From: Limisphaerales bacterium
GTDB taxonomy: Bacteria > Verrucomicrobiota > Verrucomicrobiia > Limisphaerales > UBA11358
Assembly (NCBI GenBank): GCA_003134375.1
Contig: PLAY01000129.1
Coordinates: forward strand, 163-33,930
Length of the DNA: 33,768 nt
Direction: 5' to 3'
Part shown: positions 22,624 through 31,057 of the stretch, piece by piece
How the letters are laid out: each line of letters opens with the position of its first letter
Numbering within the stretch: the stretch's first letter is position 1
Translations under genes and position numbers: made by a program
The notes under the pieces: generated by a model
Database searches by the model: none
What the model was told of the DNA's origin: nothing
The model's input: only the letters and a program-made list of their open reading frames with translations

Positions 22624-23772
22624 TCAATACCTTGGCACGTTGGAATCAATTTCGTCCGACCAGGCGGTGATGCCGCCCTTGACGCTCTTGAGGTATTTGA
22701 AGCCCTGCTCGCGCAGGAAGCCCAGCGCCTTGAGCGAACGCACGCCTGCCTTGCAGTGGAGGTAATAATGCTGGTTCGGGTCGAGCTCGGTGAAGCGCTG
22801 CTGGATCTGGCTCAGCGACAGCAGCGGCACGCCTTTCACGTGGGCGATTTCGTATTCGTCCGGCTCGCGCACGTCAATGACCTTGATGCCAAGCTTCGGA
22901 TCGTCGAGCGCCTTCTTCATGTCCTGGACGGTGACTTCATCGGGATTCACAGCGGGGTTTGCCGGTTCAGGCACGATGCCGCAGAACATTTCGTAATCGC
23001 CTAATTCCTTGATGGTCGGATGCTCGCCGCAAATCGGGCATTGCGGGTCGCGTCGCAGTTTCAACTCGCGAAACTTCATGTCGAGCGCGTTGAACAGCAG
23101 CAATCGTCCGACGAGCGAAGTGCCCTTGCCGATGGCGAGCTTCAAAATTTCCGTCGCCTGGATGCAGCCGACAATTCCGGGCAACACGCCGAGCACCCCG
23201 CCTTCCGCGCAACTCGGCACCATGCCGGGCGGCGGCGGTTCGGGAAAAAGACAGCGATAGCATGGCCCGCCCAGATGCGGCGCGAACACGCTGGCCTGGC
23301 CCTCAAAACGGAAAATCGAGCCATAGACATTGGGTTTTTTGAGGAGCACGCAGGCGTCGTTCGTGAGATAGCGCGTCGGGAAATTGTCCGTGCCGTCCAC
23401 CACGATGTCGTAAGGCCGGATGAGGTCGAACGCATTTTCGCTTGTGATGCGCGTGTTGTGGATGACGACTTCGCAATTCGGATTAATGCCGTGAATGGTT
23501 TCCTTGGCGGACTGCGCCTTGGGGCGGCCAACGTCGGCATCCGTGTGCAGGATCTGGCGCTGGAGATTGGAATAATCCACGGTGTCGAAATCCACTATGG
23601 CTAATTTTCCTATCCCGGCGGCGGCGAGGTACATGGCGATGGGCGAGCCAAGGCCGCCCGCGCCGATGCACAGCACGCTGGTGGCCTTGATTTTCTTTTG
23701 GCCGGCCAGGCCGACTTCGGGCAGAATCAGGTGCCGCGAATAACGGCGGATTTCGTCATTGTTCAATTCCAT
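22624..23772 (-). CDS. MoeB/ThiF-type adenylyltransferase with C-terminal rhodanese domain
   Basis: The 382-residue protein from ATG 23772 has an E1-like domain and a C-terminal rhodanese domain (about residues 285-380, with CKAGVRS as the sulfur-carrying Cys loop). The E1-like domain shows the nucleotide loop IGAGGLGSP (about 36-44), DxDxVxxSNLxRQ-type residues, two zinc CxxC pairs (CYRC, CPIC) and the catalytic Cys region MVPSCAEGG. This MoeZ-like fusion adenylates and thiocarboxylates small sulfur-carrier proteins for molybdopterin, thiamine or cysteine synthesis. The 5' end is duplicated at 24457-24582. Confidence 0.92.
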   Translation of the reverse strand: MELNNDEIRRYSRHLILPEVGLAGQKKIKATSVLCIGAGGLGSPIAMYLAAAGIGKLAIVDFDTVDYSNLQRQILHTDADVGRPKAQSAKETIHGINPNCEVVIHNTRITSENAFDLIRPYDIVVDGTDNFPTRYLTNDACVLLKKPNVYGSIFRFEGQASVFAPHLGGPCYRCLFPEPPPPGMVPSCAEGGVLGVLPGIVGCIQATEILKLAIGKGTSLVGRLLLFNALDMKFRELKLRRDPQCPICGEHPTIKELGDYEMFCGIVPEPANPAVNPDEVTVQDMKKALDDPKLGIKVIDVREPDEYEIAHVKGVPLLSLSQIQQRFTELDPNQHYYLHCKAGVRSLKALGFLREQGFKYLKSVKGGITAWSDEIDSNVPRY

Positions 23773-23780
23773 AAATCGAG
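23656..23780. repeat. 5' part of the MoeB-like gene, direct-repeat copy A
   Basis: This 125-bp segment (start codon, the first 38 or so codons and a few upstream bases) is repeated with about nine in ten bases identical at 24457-24582, same orientation, 801-802 bp away. The parDE module lies between the copies. Confidence 0.85.
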
Positions 23781-23813
23781 TGGATAAGGATATTGCAAAG
23801 AGTGAATAAATCA

Positions 23814-23841
23814 AGCCGTGCCATCGACAGCCGTGCCATCG
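23814..23841. repeat. Short tandem repeat AGCCGTGCCATCG
   Basis: The 13-mer occurs at 23814-23826 and 23829-23841, spaced 15 bp, between the MoeB-like gene and the broken toxin gene. It may be a junction scar or an operator. Confidence 0.5.
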
Positions 23842-23853
23842 GCAGCGCGAAAT

Positions 23854-24188
23854 CTACGCGGGTTGATTTTGTGAAGTTGGAAAGAAGCGCGTCCAGTCCT
23901 GCGCTGCATGAAGAACACGAACCACCATGACCGTTTCTTGAAATGGTTGATAAAAAATCAGGTAGTTGTGAAATCTTGGAACAACGAATCAGCGTATTTG
24001 CGCGTGACGCGGAGCGGCATTGCGGATGCGCCTTCCAAGTTCCGGATAATATTGTGCGAGAAAATCGGCGGTGTTGAGAATGGTTCGACGGACACGCTCC
24101 GCCGCTTCAGGATTGTCAGCGGCAATGTGGTGGGAAACCTCGTCCAAGTCGCGCGCGTGGCTTTGGGACTGAATCTGGCCCGGATCAT
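23854..24188 (-). pseudogene. parE: Broken ParE-family toxin gene
   Basis: Reading from ATG 24188 gives MIRARFSPKATR, after which the frame is lost. Two bases further, in another frame, a clear ParE sequence continues (DLDEVSHHIAADNPEAAERV, then LAQYYPELGRRIRNAAP). The slip falls in a CGCGCGCG tract and fits a two-base expansion. Later a TGA stands where a ParE Trp would be expected after HAQIR. Behind it the frame goes on with FVVPRFHNYLIFYQPFQ and VVRVLHAAQDWTRFF to a TAG at 23854. Two lesions mean no normal toxin is made. It is ATGA-coupled to the intact antitoxin gene. Confidence 0.85.
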
Positions 24189-24412
24189 GACCGGCGGCGC
24201 AATTCGTCTGTCGTTTTGGACTGCTCGAGATTTTCCAGCCCTTCGTCCAGCAGCCGCTCCAGCTCCGGCGTCATCACCACTTCCATGCCTTGACGACGGG
24301 ATTGATGCTCGCGCAACGCTTCCGAAACCACTTCGTCCGACCCTTTGTAACCGCTGGTTTGAACCAGTTCGGTCACATAGCTTTCAAGGTTACTTGGCAG
24401 GACAACATTCAT
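24185..24412 (-). CDS. parD: ParD-family antitoxin
   Basis: The 75-residue protein has the ParD/CopG-type ribbon-helix-helix N-terminus (MNVVLPSNLESYVTELVQTS, then GSDEVVSEALREHQ). It has an acidic C-terminal helix (LERLLDEGLENLEQ) that would wrap the ParE toxin. It would bind its own promoter and neutralise ParE. Its stop overlaps the toxin start as ATGA. The partner toxin gene is broken, so it survives as an orphan antitoxin. Confidence 0.85.
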   Translation of the reverse strand: MNVVLPSNLESYVTELVQTSGYKGSDEVVSEALREHQSRRQGMEVVMTPELERLLDEGLENLEQSKTTDELRRRS

Positions 24413-24442
24413 GTAATCAAAATAATCCGATGCGAATGGGTG

Positions 24443-24574
24443 TCAACCGGCAATCTGCCCGCGCCGATGTACAAGGACGCTAACGGCCTTGATTTTCTTT
24501 TGGCCTGCCAGGCCGACTTCGGGCAGAATCAGGTGCCGCGAGTAACGGCGGATTTCGTCGTTGTTCAGTTCCAT
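24443..24574 (-). pseudogene. Truncated duplicate of the MoeB-like gene start
   Basis: The frame from ATG 24574 repeats the first 30 residues of the MoeB-like protein ([20 protein letters not shown]...), then drifts after a one-base indel and stops after 43 codons. It covers most of direct-repeat copy B at 24457-24582. It is a relic made by duplication, not a functional gene. Confidence 0.8.
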
Positions 24575-24582
24575 AAATCGAG
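24457..24582. repeat. 5' part of the MoeB-like gene, direct-repeat copy B
   Basis: This is a partner of 23656-23780 in the same orientation, with one single-base indel and roughly ten substitutions. Together the copies bracket a segment of about 680 bp carrying parD and the broken parE. Confidence 0.85.
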
Positions 24583-24659
24583 CTGGCTAGTGCGGAGGCT
24601 TTAGCACGAATTCAAGTCGTGATTGTAGGTTTGGCTTTTGGAGATTAGACTCGAAGCAA

Positions 24660-25466
24660 ATGGATTCGCCAAATTTCCAAACCGCCGCTGCGCGGCTCAA
24701 AAAACTTTCTCCGCTACGCCCGACGCTCGCCATCGTGCTCGGCAGCGGATTTCATCACGTGCTGACGGAACTGCGCGTGGAAAAGAATATTTCCTACGCT
24801 AAAATCCCCGGCTTTCCGGTCCCGAGTGTAAGCGGCCACGCCGGCGAGTTGTATTTTGGCAGGCTCGGCGGCACGCCGGTCCTGGTGTTGAGCGGGCGGG
24901 CGCATTTTTACGAAGGCCATTCGATGGAACGCGTGACTTTCGCGGTTCGCGCACTGGCGGCGTTCGGCATCCGTGATTTGCTGCTGACGAACGCGGCGGG
25001 CGGCATCAACCGGAAATTCCACGCGGGCGATTTCATGGTGTTGACCGACCACATCAATTTCATGGGCGCCAATCCACTGCGGGGAGCGCCGCATTTTGTT
25101 GACCTCACGCGGGTTTATGACGCGAGGTTGAGCGCGTTGTTGTTCCGCGCCGGGAAAAGTTGCAACTTGAAGCTGCAACGCGGCGTCTATCTGGCGGTGA
25201 GCGGGCCGAGCTACGAAACACCGGCGGAAATCCGCGCGTTTGCCCGGCTGGGGGCGGATGCGGTGGGCATGAGCACGGTGCCGGAAGCCATCGTCGCGCG
25301 GCAATGCGGGTTGAACGTGGCGGCGGTTTCCTGTATTACCAACCTGGCGGCGGGCATCAGCAAGGAGAAATTGTCACACGCCGAGGTGCTCGAAACCGCT
25401 GAACGGGTGAAGACTTTGGCAGCTAAACTGCTCAAATATTTCTGCGGGTTATATGGGCAAAATTGA
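24660..25466 (+). CDS. Purine nucleoside phosphorylase
   Basis: This 268-residue enzyme is a trimeric-type PNP that splits purine nucleosides with phosphate into base and ribose 1-phosphate. Family stretches are IVLGSGFHHV near the N-terminus (phosphate loop), GRAHFYEGHSME (active-site His), LLLTNAAGGIN, LTDHINFMGANPL, YLAVSGPSYETPAEIR and GADAVGMSTVPEAIVARQ, with the base-binding Asn in SCITNLAAG. It overlaps the deaminase gene by 14 bp, forming a nucleoside-salvage pair. Confidence 0.95.
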   Translation: MDSPNFQTAAARLKKLSPLRPTLAIVLGSGFHHVLTELRVEKNISYAKIPGFPVPSVSGHAGELYFGRLGGTPVLVLSGRAHFYEGHSMERVTFAVRALAAFGIRDLLLTNAAGGINRKFHAGDFMVLTDHINFMGANPLRGAPHFVDLTRVYDARLSALLFRAGKSCNLKLQRGVYLAVSGPSYETPAEIRAFARLGADAVGMSTVPEAIVARQCGLNVAAVSCITNLAAGISKEKLSHAEVLETAERVKTLAAKLLKYFCGLYGQN

Positions 25467-25851
25467 CAAACAGCAGTTGGTGCGGGCGGCGGCAAGGGCG
25501 CGGGAACGTGCGGTGGCGCCCTATTCCAAATTCAAGGTCGGTGCGGCATTGCTCGCAAAAAATGGCGAAATCATTTCGGGCGCGAACGTGGAAAGCGCGA
25601 GTTACGGTTTGACGTGTTGCGCGGAGCGCGTGGCCTTGTTCAACGCGCTGACGAGCGGAAAGAAAAATTTTGTCGCGGTGGCGGTTGTGGCACGTGCACC
25701 CGGCGGTCCGATGCCGTGCGGCGCGTGCCGGCAGTTGCTGGCGGAATATGCGCCGGAAGCAAAAGTATGGGTGGCGGACAGCCGCGCGTTGGCCAAAATC
25801 AGGGAATTCACGGTGCGGGAACTGTTGCCCTCGGCGTTTGTCATTCCTTGA
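25453..25851 (+). CDS. cdd: Cytidine deaminase
   Basis: This 132-residue zinc enzyme converts cytidine and deoxycytidine to uridine forms. The active-site signature is present: GANVESASYGLTCCAERVAL holds the CAE motif (zinc Cys and the proton-shuttling Glu), and PCGACRQLLAEY holds the second zinc Cys pair. Length fits the homotetrameric class. It overlaps the upstream phosphorylase gene and is very likely co-transcribed with it. Confidence 0.95.
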   Translation: MGKIDKQQLVRAAARARERAVAPYSKFKVGAALLAKNGEIISGANVESASYGLTCCAERVALFNALTSGKKNFVAVAVVARAPGGPMPCGACRQLLAEYAPEAKVWVADSRALAKIREFTVRELLPSAFVIP

Positions 25852-25896
25852 AATTTCTCAAAAGAACGGTAGGCTACGATGCTCTGGTTGATTTGA

Positions 25897-27447
25897 ATGA
25901 AACCTGAAGTTGTATTCGGTTTGGAGGGCGCGGCATGGCCGGCGTTGCTGTTGAACGCGGGCGGCGCGGTGTTGCGCTCGAACGCGGCGGGAACGAACAC
26001 GTTTGGCGTGGCATTGGCCGGCGAAGCACCACCGTTGTCGGCAATTTGGTCGCCGGAAAACGGACAAAAGCCGGAGGAATTTTTTGCCCGTTGGGAGCAA
26101 TCGCCGACCGTGACGGCGGATATGAAATTTCGCGTTGCGAACGGCGCAACGATTAAATTCACAGCGGCGATCTGCACTTTCAATTCAGAGGGCCGCAAAT
26201 GGTTCGTTTTGCAATTATTGCCCGCGGCTGCGCCGGGGCCGGCAACCGCCCCGGAAGTTTCAGCCATTGCCCACGCCCCGGGCGAAACCAAAACTGCGCC
26301 GGACGCGGGCGGGGTGATGCTCAAGCAAAAGCTGGAGTGCGCGTTGCAACTGGCGCGGTCGGTGTCGCTGGATTTCAACAACGCGCTGACGAGCATTCTC
26401 GGTCATACCTCGTTGCTGTTGAGCAAGGCCGAGGCCGGGCATCCGTGGCGGCATTCGCTGATGGAGGTGGAAAAATCGGCGTCACGCGCGGCGGAGATCG
26501 CCAACGAACTCTCCGTGTTCAGCCGTCAGGAAAAGGAAGCGCAGCGCTCGCCGCCGGGAAATTTGAACATGGTGGTGAGCCGCTGCGTGGATTTTTTCCG
26601 CGGCGAGCATGGTGCAAAAATCACGTGGAAGACGCAATTGGAGCGGGAATTGTTCTCGGCGCGATTCGACGAGGCAAAAGTGCAGCAGGCGCTGACAAAA
26701 ATTTTGGAAAACGCGGTGGAAGCCATCGGCGGCGAGACGGGTCAAATTTTCGTGCAAACGCGCAACGTGGATCTGGCCGAGCCGACGCAGGATCGCAACG
26801 TGCATCTGGCCGCCGGGGCTTACGTGTGCATTGAGATTGGCGACAGTGGTCCGGGCATTAAGACGGACGTATTGCCGCGAATTTTTGAGCCGTTTTTCAC
26901 GACGAAAGACGCCAGTCATCGTGGATTGGGACTCGCCCTGGTTTATGGCATCGTGACGAATCACGGCGGTGGCGTGGCAGTGTCCAGCCAGCCGGGCGCG
27001 GGCACGTCGGTGCGGGTTTATTTGCAGGCGGAAAAGCAATTCATCCCTGAAAGCTCCGGCACGGATGAAGATTTACACGGGACGGAAACCATTCTCGTGG
27101 TGGACGACGAAAGTCTGATGCTAACCATGGCCGAAACAATTCTGTCCGAATACGGTTATTGCGTGCTGACAGCGAACAGCGGCCAGAAGGCGCTGGCGAT
27201 ACTTTCACGCGACAACGTGCAAGTTGACCTAATCATCACGGATTTGGTCATGCCGACGATGGGGGGGCGCGAATTCATCGAGCGCGCCCGGCAACTTGTG
27301 CCCACCTCGCGGATTTTGAGCACCAGCGGCTACGTAATGCCGGCGGACAAGCAAACCGGCACACCGTATCTGCAGAAACCGTTCACGAGCTACGAATTGC
27401 TGGCGAAAGTGAAACAAGTGCTGATGCAAACACCTGCTGTTGACTAA
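25897..27447 (+). CDS. Hybrid histidine kinase-like protein lacking the phospho-His
   Basis: The 516-residue cytoplasmic protein has an N-terminal PAS-like region (about 1-110), a dimerisation helix, an ATP-binding domain and a C-terminal receiver domain (about 397-512). The ATP-binding domain shows N box ILENAVEAI with N272, DSGPG at 316-320 and RGLGLALVYGIV. The receiver shows VVDDES and ITDLVMP with phospho-acceptor D449. In the dimerisation helix the usual AHDFNN reads SLDFNN, so residue 158 is Leu where His should be phosphorylated. It may signal without autophosphorylation or work through a partner kinase. No membrane helix is present. Confidence 0.88.
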   Translation: MKPEVVFGLEGAAWPALLLNAGGAVLRSNAAGTNTFGVALAGEAPPLSAIWSPENGQKPEEFFARWEQSPTVTADMKFRVANGATIKFTAAICTFNSEGRKWFVLQLLPAAAPGPATAPEVSAIAHAPGETKTAPDAGGVMLKQKLECALQLARSVSLDFNNALTSILGHTSLLLSKAEAGHPWRHSLMEVEKSASRAAEIANELSVFSRQEKEAQRSPPGNLNMVVSRCVDFFRGEHGAKITWKTQLERELFSARFDEAKVQQALTKILENAVEAIGGETGQIFVQTRNVDLAEPTQDRNVHLAAGAYVCIEIGDSGPGIKTDVLPRIFEPFFTTKDASHRGLGLALVYGIVTNHGGGVAVSSQPGAGTSVRVYLQAEKQFIPESSGTDEDLHGTETILVVDDESLMLTMAETILSEYGYCVLTANSGQKALAILSRDNVQVDLIITDLVMPTMGGREFIERARQLVPTSRILSTSGYVMPADKQTGTPYLQKPFTSYELLAKVKQVLMQTPAVD

Positions 27448-27477
27448 AGGGTAAGGTTATGGTTAACTTTGCTTATT

Positions 27478-28359
27478 ATGCAAATTGAAAGTCTAAAAGT
27501 ATTCTGTGATTTGGCTGAAACGGAAAGCTTCACCAAAGCCGCACAAATCAACGGCGTCACGCAATCAGCCGTGAGCCAGCAAATCAGTTCGCTGGAACGC
27601 ATGTTCAAATCGCTGCTCATCGAGCGCAGCAAGAAAAAATTCCGCCTCACGCGCGAAGGCCAGATGCTTTACGATTTCAGCAAACAAATCATCCAGACCT
27701 ATGAATCGCTGCACAGCAAATTGCAGGAATTGAAGGACATTATATCCGGCACGATTCGCGTGGCGACCATTTACAGCATCGGCCTGCACGATTTGCCGCC
27801 GTATATCAAAAAGTTTCTAAAGAGCTATCCCACCGTCAACGTCCATGTCGAATACCGCCGCGCCAACCAGGTTTATGATGACGTGCTCAGCAACGTCGTG
27901 GACATGGGGCTGATCGCCTATCCGGTCAAAGACTCCAAACTCGAAATCGTTGCGCTGCGCAAGGATCCCCTGGTGTTGATCTGCCATCCGCAGCATCCGT
28001 TTGCCCGGCAGAAATCCGTCCGGTTCAAGGCGCTCGCCGGGCAGAAATTCATCGGTTTCGAGCCGGACATTCCCACGCGCAAGGCGCTGGACAAAATTTT
28101 GAAGGAGCATGGCGTGGACCCGAAATACGCCATGGAATTCGACAACATCGAAACGGTGAAGCGCGCGGTGGAAATTGACGCGGGCATTTCGATTGTGCCG
28201 CAGGGCACGGTCATACAGGATGTCGCCAAGCAAACGCTCGCCGCCGTGCCGATTGAGGACGGCAGCTTTTACCGTCCGATCGCCGCGATTTACAAAAAGA
28301 ACAAGGTGCTTTCGCCGGCGATGAAACAATTTCTGACGCTGCTTAAAGATACGGCGTAG
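27478..28359 (+). CDS. LysR-family transcriptional regulator (CysB-like)
   Basis: The 293-residue regulator starts at ATG 27478. The N-terminal winged helix-turn-helix is clear (FCDLAETESFTKAAQINGVTQSAVSQQISSLE over residues 8-39). It is followed by the linker helix and a periplasmic-binding-like effector domain with the hinge stretch DMGLIAYPV. The effector cannot be read. It lies 30 bp behind the kinase-like gene and is closed by a strong terminator, so it is probably not in the xylan operon. Confidence 0.92.
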   Translation: MQIESLKVFCDLAETESFTKAAQINGVTQSAVSQQISSLERMFKSLLIERSKKKFRLTREGQMLYDFSKQIIQTYESLHSKLQELKDIISGTIRVATIYSIGLHDLPPYIKKFLKSYPTVNVHVEYRRANQVYDDVLSNVVDMGLIAYPVKDSKLEIVALRKDPLVLICHPQHPFARQKSVRFKALAGQKFIGFEPDIPTRKALDKILKEHGVDPKYAMEFDNIETVKRAVEIDAGISIVPQGTVIQDVAKQTLAAVPIEDGSFYRPIAAIYKKNKVLSPAMKQFLTLLKDTA

Positions 28360-28378
28360 ACAGTTCCAGTTTTCGCAA

Positions 28379-28413
28379 CGGCGGTTTGCCGGCCGGCAGA
28401 CCGCCGATTTTTT
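28379..28413 (+). terminator. Rho-independent terminator after the LysR gene
   Basis: A GC-rich stem CGGCGGT/ACCGCCG, with a further palindrome TGCCGGCCGGCA inside, is followed by ATTTTTT. It lies 20 bp after the LysR stop codon. Confidence 0.85.
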
Positions 28414-28729
28414 GTTTACGAAACCCTCACCCGCGCGGAAGTTCAATTTTCGATGAAATGGCGATTGAGGTCCCGGAAAGGTGCGTTTCCCGGCAGGACT
28501 GGAATTGGCGGCGGCAGTGGTTCGCCGTTGTTTTCTTCCGTGCAGATGGACTGAATTTCAGATGTCGTTGTTTGAATCCCATTCGACTAATGGACAAAGT
28601 CCGCTCTGAATTGGAGGATTCTCCATGTGAATCGTAGCATCGTCCATTCCTGCATCAGATTGTGATTGAAATACTGCGCGCCGTTTTGGAACGTGGCAAA
28701 GATGTCCGGCCAGTTTTGCGAAGTATAAC
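28414..28729. other. Regulatory spacer upstream of the xylan-use genes
   Basis: No gene is seen in this 316-bp stretch. It holds two very small hairpins (GGAC-AAA-GTCC and GGAG-GATT-CTCC near 28590-28632) and should contain the promoter of the GH3-symporter-xylanase cluster, but no consensus -35/-10 pair stands out. Confidence 0.35.
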
Positions 28730-31033
28730 ATGAAAAAATCGTCCGCCACCAACCTGCCAATTTATAAAGATCCCGCGTTGCCCGCCGCCCGGCGGGTCAA
28801 AGACCTGTTGTCGCGCATGACGCTCGAGGAAAAAGCCGCGCAAATGATGTGCGTCTGGCAGAAAAAATCCGAGACGCTCGTGAACGGCGACGGAAGCTTT
28901 GATCTCCGGAAGGCCAAAGCCACCTTCAAAAAGGGGCACGGACTCGGCCAGGTCGGCCGCCCCAGCGACGCGGGCAAGGGCAAAAATGCGCGCGAAATGG
29001 CCGAACTGACCAACGCCATCCAGAAATTTTTCGTTCAAAACAGCCGGCTCGGCATCCCGGTCATGTTTCATGAGGAATGCCTGCACGGTCAGGCGGCCAT
29101 CGGCGGCACCAGCTTTCCCCAGCCCATCGGCCTGGGCGCCACGTTCAATCCGGAGCTGGTGGAATCGCTTTATGCCATGACCGCCGAAGAAGCGCGCGTC
29201 CGCGGCACGCACCAGGCGCTCACCCCCGTCGTGGACGTGGCGCGCGATCCACGCTGGGGCCGCGTTGAGGAAACCTTCGGCGAAGATCCGCATCTGGTGA
29301 CCCAACTCGGCCTTGCCTCCGTCCGCGGATTCCAAGGCGATGCGTCGTTCAAGGATAAAAAGCACATCATCGCCACCTTGAAACATTTCGCTGCGCACGG
29401 CCAGCCGGAATCCGGCATCAATTGCGCGCCGACCAATGTTTCCATGCGTCTGCTGCGCGAAACTTTTTTGCAGCCGTTCAAGGAGGCGATCCAAAAGGCC
29501 AATGCCATCAGCGTGATGGCGTCCTACAACGAAATTGATGGTGTGCCGTCGCACGCCAGCGAATGGCTGCTGCGCGACGTGCTCCGCAAGGAATGGGGGT
29601 TTAAAGGTTTTATCGTTTCGGATTATTACGCGATTTGGGAGCTGGGTTACCGTCCGGACACGCACGGTCACTTTGTGGCCAGGGACAAAAAAGAATCCTG
29701 TGCGCTGGCCGTGCGCGCGGGGGTGAACATCGAATTCCCGGAGCCGGATTGCTATTTGCACCTCGTCGAACTCGTCCGCAAGGGCGTGCTGCAGGAATCC
29801 CAGCTCGACGAGCTGGTGGCGCCGATGTTGTTTTGGAAGTTCAAGATGGGATTGTTCGATGATCCCTACGTGAATCCCGACGAAGCCGCACGGCTGGTTG
29901 GCAGTGAAAAGAACCGCAAGCTGGCTTTGCAGGCAGCGCGCGAGACCATCACGCTGCTGAAAAACACAAACAACCTGGTGCCGCTCAATCCGAGCAAAAT
30001 CAAATCCATCGCCGTCATCGGACCGAACGCCGACCGCGAATTGCTCGGCGGCTACAGCGGCCGCCCGAAATTTTACACCTCATTGCTGGAGGGCATCCGT
30101 TCGAAGGTGGGCGACCGGGTGCAGGTGCCTTATTGCGAAGGTTGCAAAATCACCGTGGGCGGATCCTGGAACCAGGATTTGGTGACGCCCAGCCATCCAG
30201 AGGAGGACCGCAAACTCATCCAGGAGGCCGTCAAGGTGGCCCAGCAGGCGGATGTGGTCGTGGTGGCCATCGGCGGCAATGAACAGACCTCGCGCGAGGC
30301 CTGGTCACGCAAGCACATGGGCGACCGCACCAATCTCGACCTGGTCGGGCGGCAGCAGGAACTGGTCACGGCCATGCTTTCAACGGGCAAACCCGTCATT
30401 GTGTTTCTTTTCAACGGCAGCCCGTTGTCCATCCAATATCTACACGAGAACGTGCCGGTCATTTTCGAATGCTGGTATCTCGGCCAGGAATGCGGCCACG
30501 CGGTGGCGGACGTGTTGTTCGGCGATTTCAATCCGGGCGGCAAGCTGCCGATGACCATTCCGCGTTCCGTGGGCCATTTGCCTGCATTTTACAATTACAA
30601 GCCTTCCGCACGCCGGGGCTATTTGTTTGACGACGTTTCCCCGCTCTATCCCTTCGGTTTTGGCCTGAGTTATACGACCTTCACCTTTAAAAACCCGCGC
30701 CTGGCGAAGAATAAAATCCGCCGGAACGAATCCACCCGCCTTTTGGTGGACGTGAAAAACACCGGCCGGCGTCCCGGCGCCGAGGTGGTGCAAATGTACA
30801 TTCGTGATTGCGTCAGTTCGGTAACCCGCCCCGTCAAGGAATTGAAGGGCTTCCAAAAAATCTCATTGCGGCCGGGCGAGACCCGGACCGTGGCGCTCGA
30901 CATTACGCCGGAGTCGCTGGCATTTTACGATATCCACATGAAATACGTTGTGGAACCGGGTGAATTTGAAATCATGGTTGGCAATTCCTCGTGCGACAGC
31001 GACCTGCAGACGGTGATTTTGACGGTGAAGTAA
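28730..31033 (+). CDS. GH3 beta-glycosidase (beta-xylosidase/beta-glucosidase)
   Basis: The 767-residue family 3 glycoside hydrolase has the three expected parts: an N-terminal barrel with FHEECLHG, DVARDPRWGRVEETFGEDP and KHFAAHG; a central domain with GGNEQTSREA; and a C-terminal fibronectin-III-like domain. The nucleophile is Asp298 in GFIVSDYYA. There is no signal peptide, so it should hydrolyse imported oligosaccharides in the cytoplasm. The neighbouring endoxylanase and symporter make xylo-oligosaccharides the likely substrate. It starts 25 bp upstream of a close three-gene cluster. Confidence 0.93.
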   Translation: MKKSSATNLPIYKDPALPAARRVKDLLSRMTLEEKAAQMMCVWQKKSETLVNGDGSFDLRKAKATFKKGHGLGQVGRPSDAGKGKNAREMAELTNAIQKFFVQNSRLGIPVMFHEECLHGQAAIGGTSFPQPIGLGATFNPELVESLYAMTAEEARVRGTHQALTPVVDVARDPRWGRVEETFGEDPHLVTQLGLASVRGFQGDASFKDKKHIIATLKHFAAHGQPESGINCAPTNVSMRLLRETFLQPFKEAIQKANAISVMASYNEIDGVPSHASEWLLRDVLRKEWGFKGFIVSDYYAIWELGYRPDTHGHFVARDKKESCALAVRAGVNIEFPEPDCYLHLVELVRKGVLQESQLDELVAPMLFWKFKMGLFDDPYVNPDEAARLVGSEKNRKLALQAARETITLLKNTNNLVPLNPSKIKSIAVIGPNADRELLGGYSGRPKFYTSLLEGIRSKVGDRVQVPYCEGCKITVGGSWNQDLVTPSHPEEDRKLIQEAVKVAQQADVVVVAIGGNEQTSREAWSRKHMGDRTNLDLVGRQQELVTAMLSTGKPVIVFLFNGSPLSIQYLHENVPVIFECWYLGQECGHAVADVLFGDFNPGGKLPMTIPRSVGHLPAFYNYKPSARRGYLFDDVSPLYPFGFGLSYTTFTFKNPRLAKNKIRRNESTRLLVDVKNTGRRPGAEVVQMYIRDCVSSVTRPVKELKGFQKISLRPGETRTVALDITPESLAFYDIHMKYVVEPGEFEIMVGNSSCDSDLQTVILTVK

Positions 31034-31057
31034 CAACCTCAAACCAGACGCCCCAAT

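Noticed and set aside
23908..24483. 191-codon plus-strand frame opposite parDE
   Set aside because: The minus strand carries recognisable ParD and ParE sequence here; the plus frame has no domain and is a shadow.
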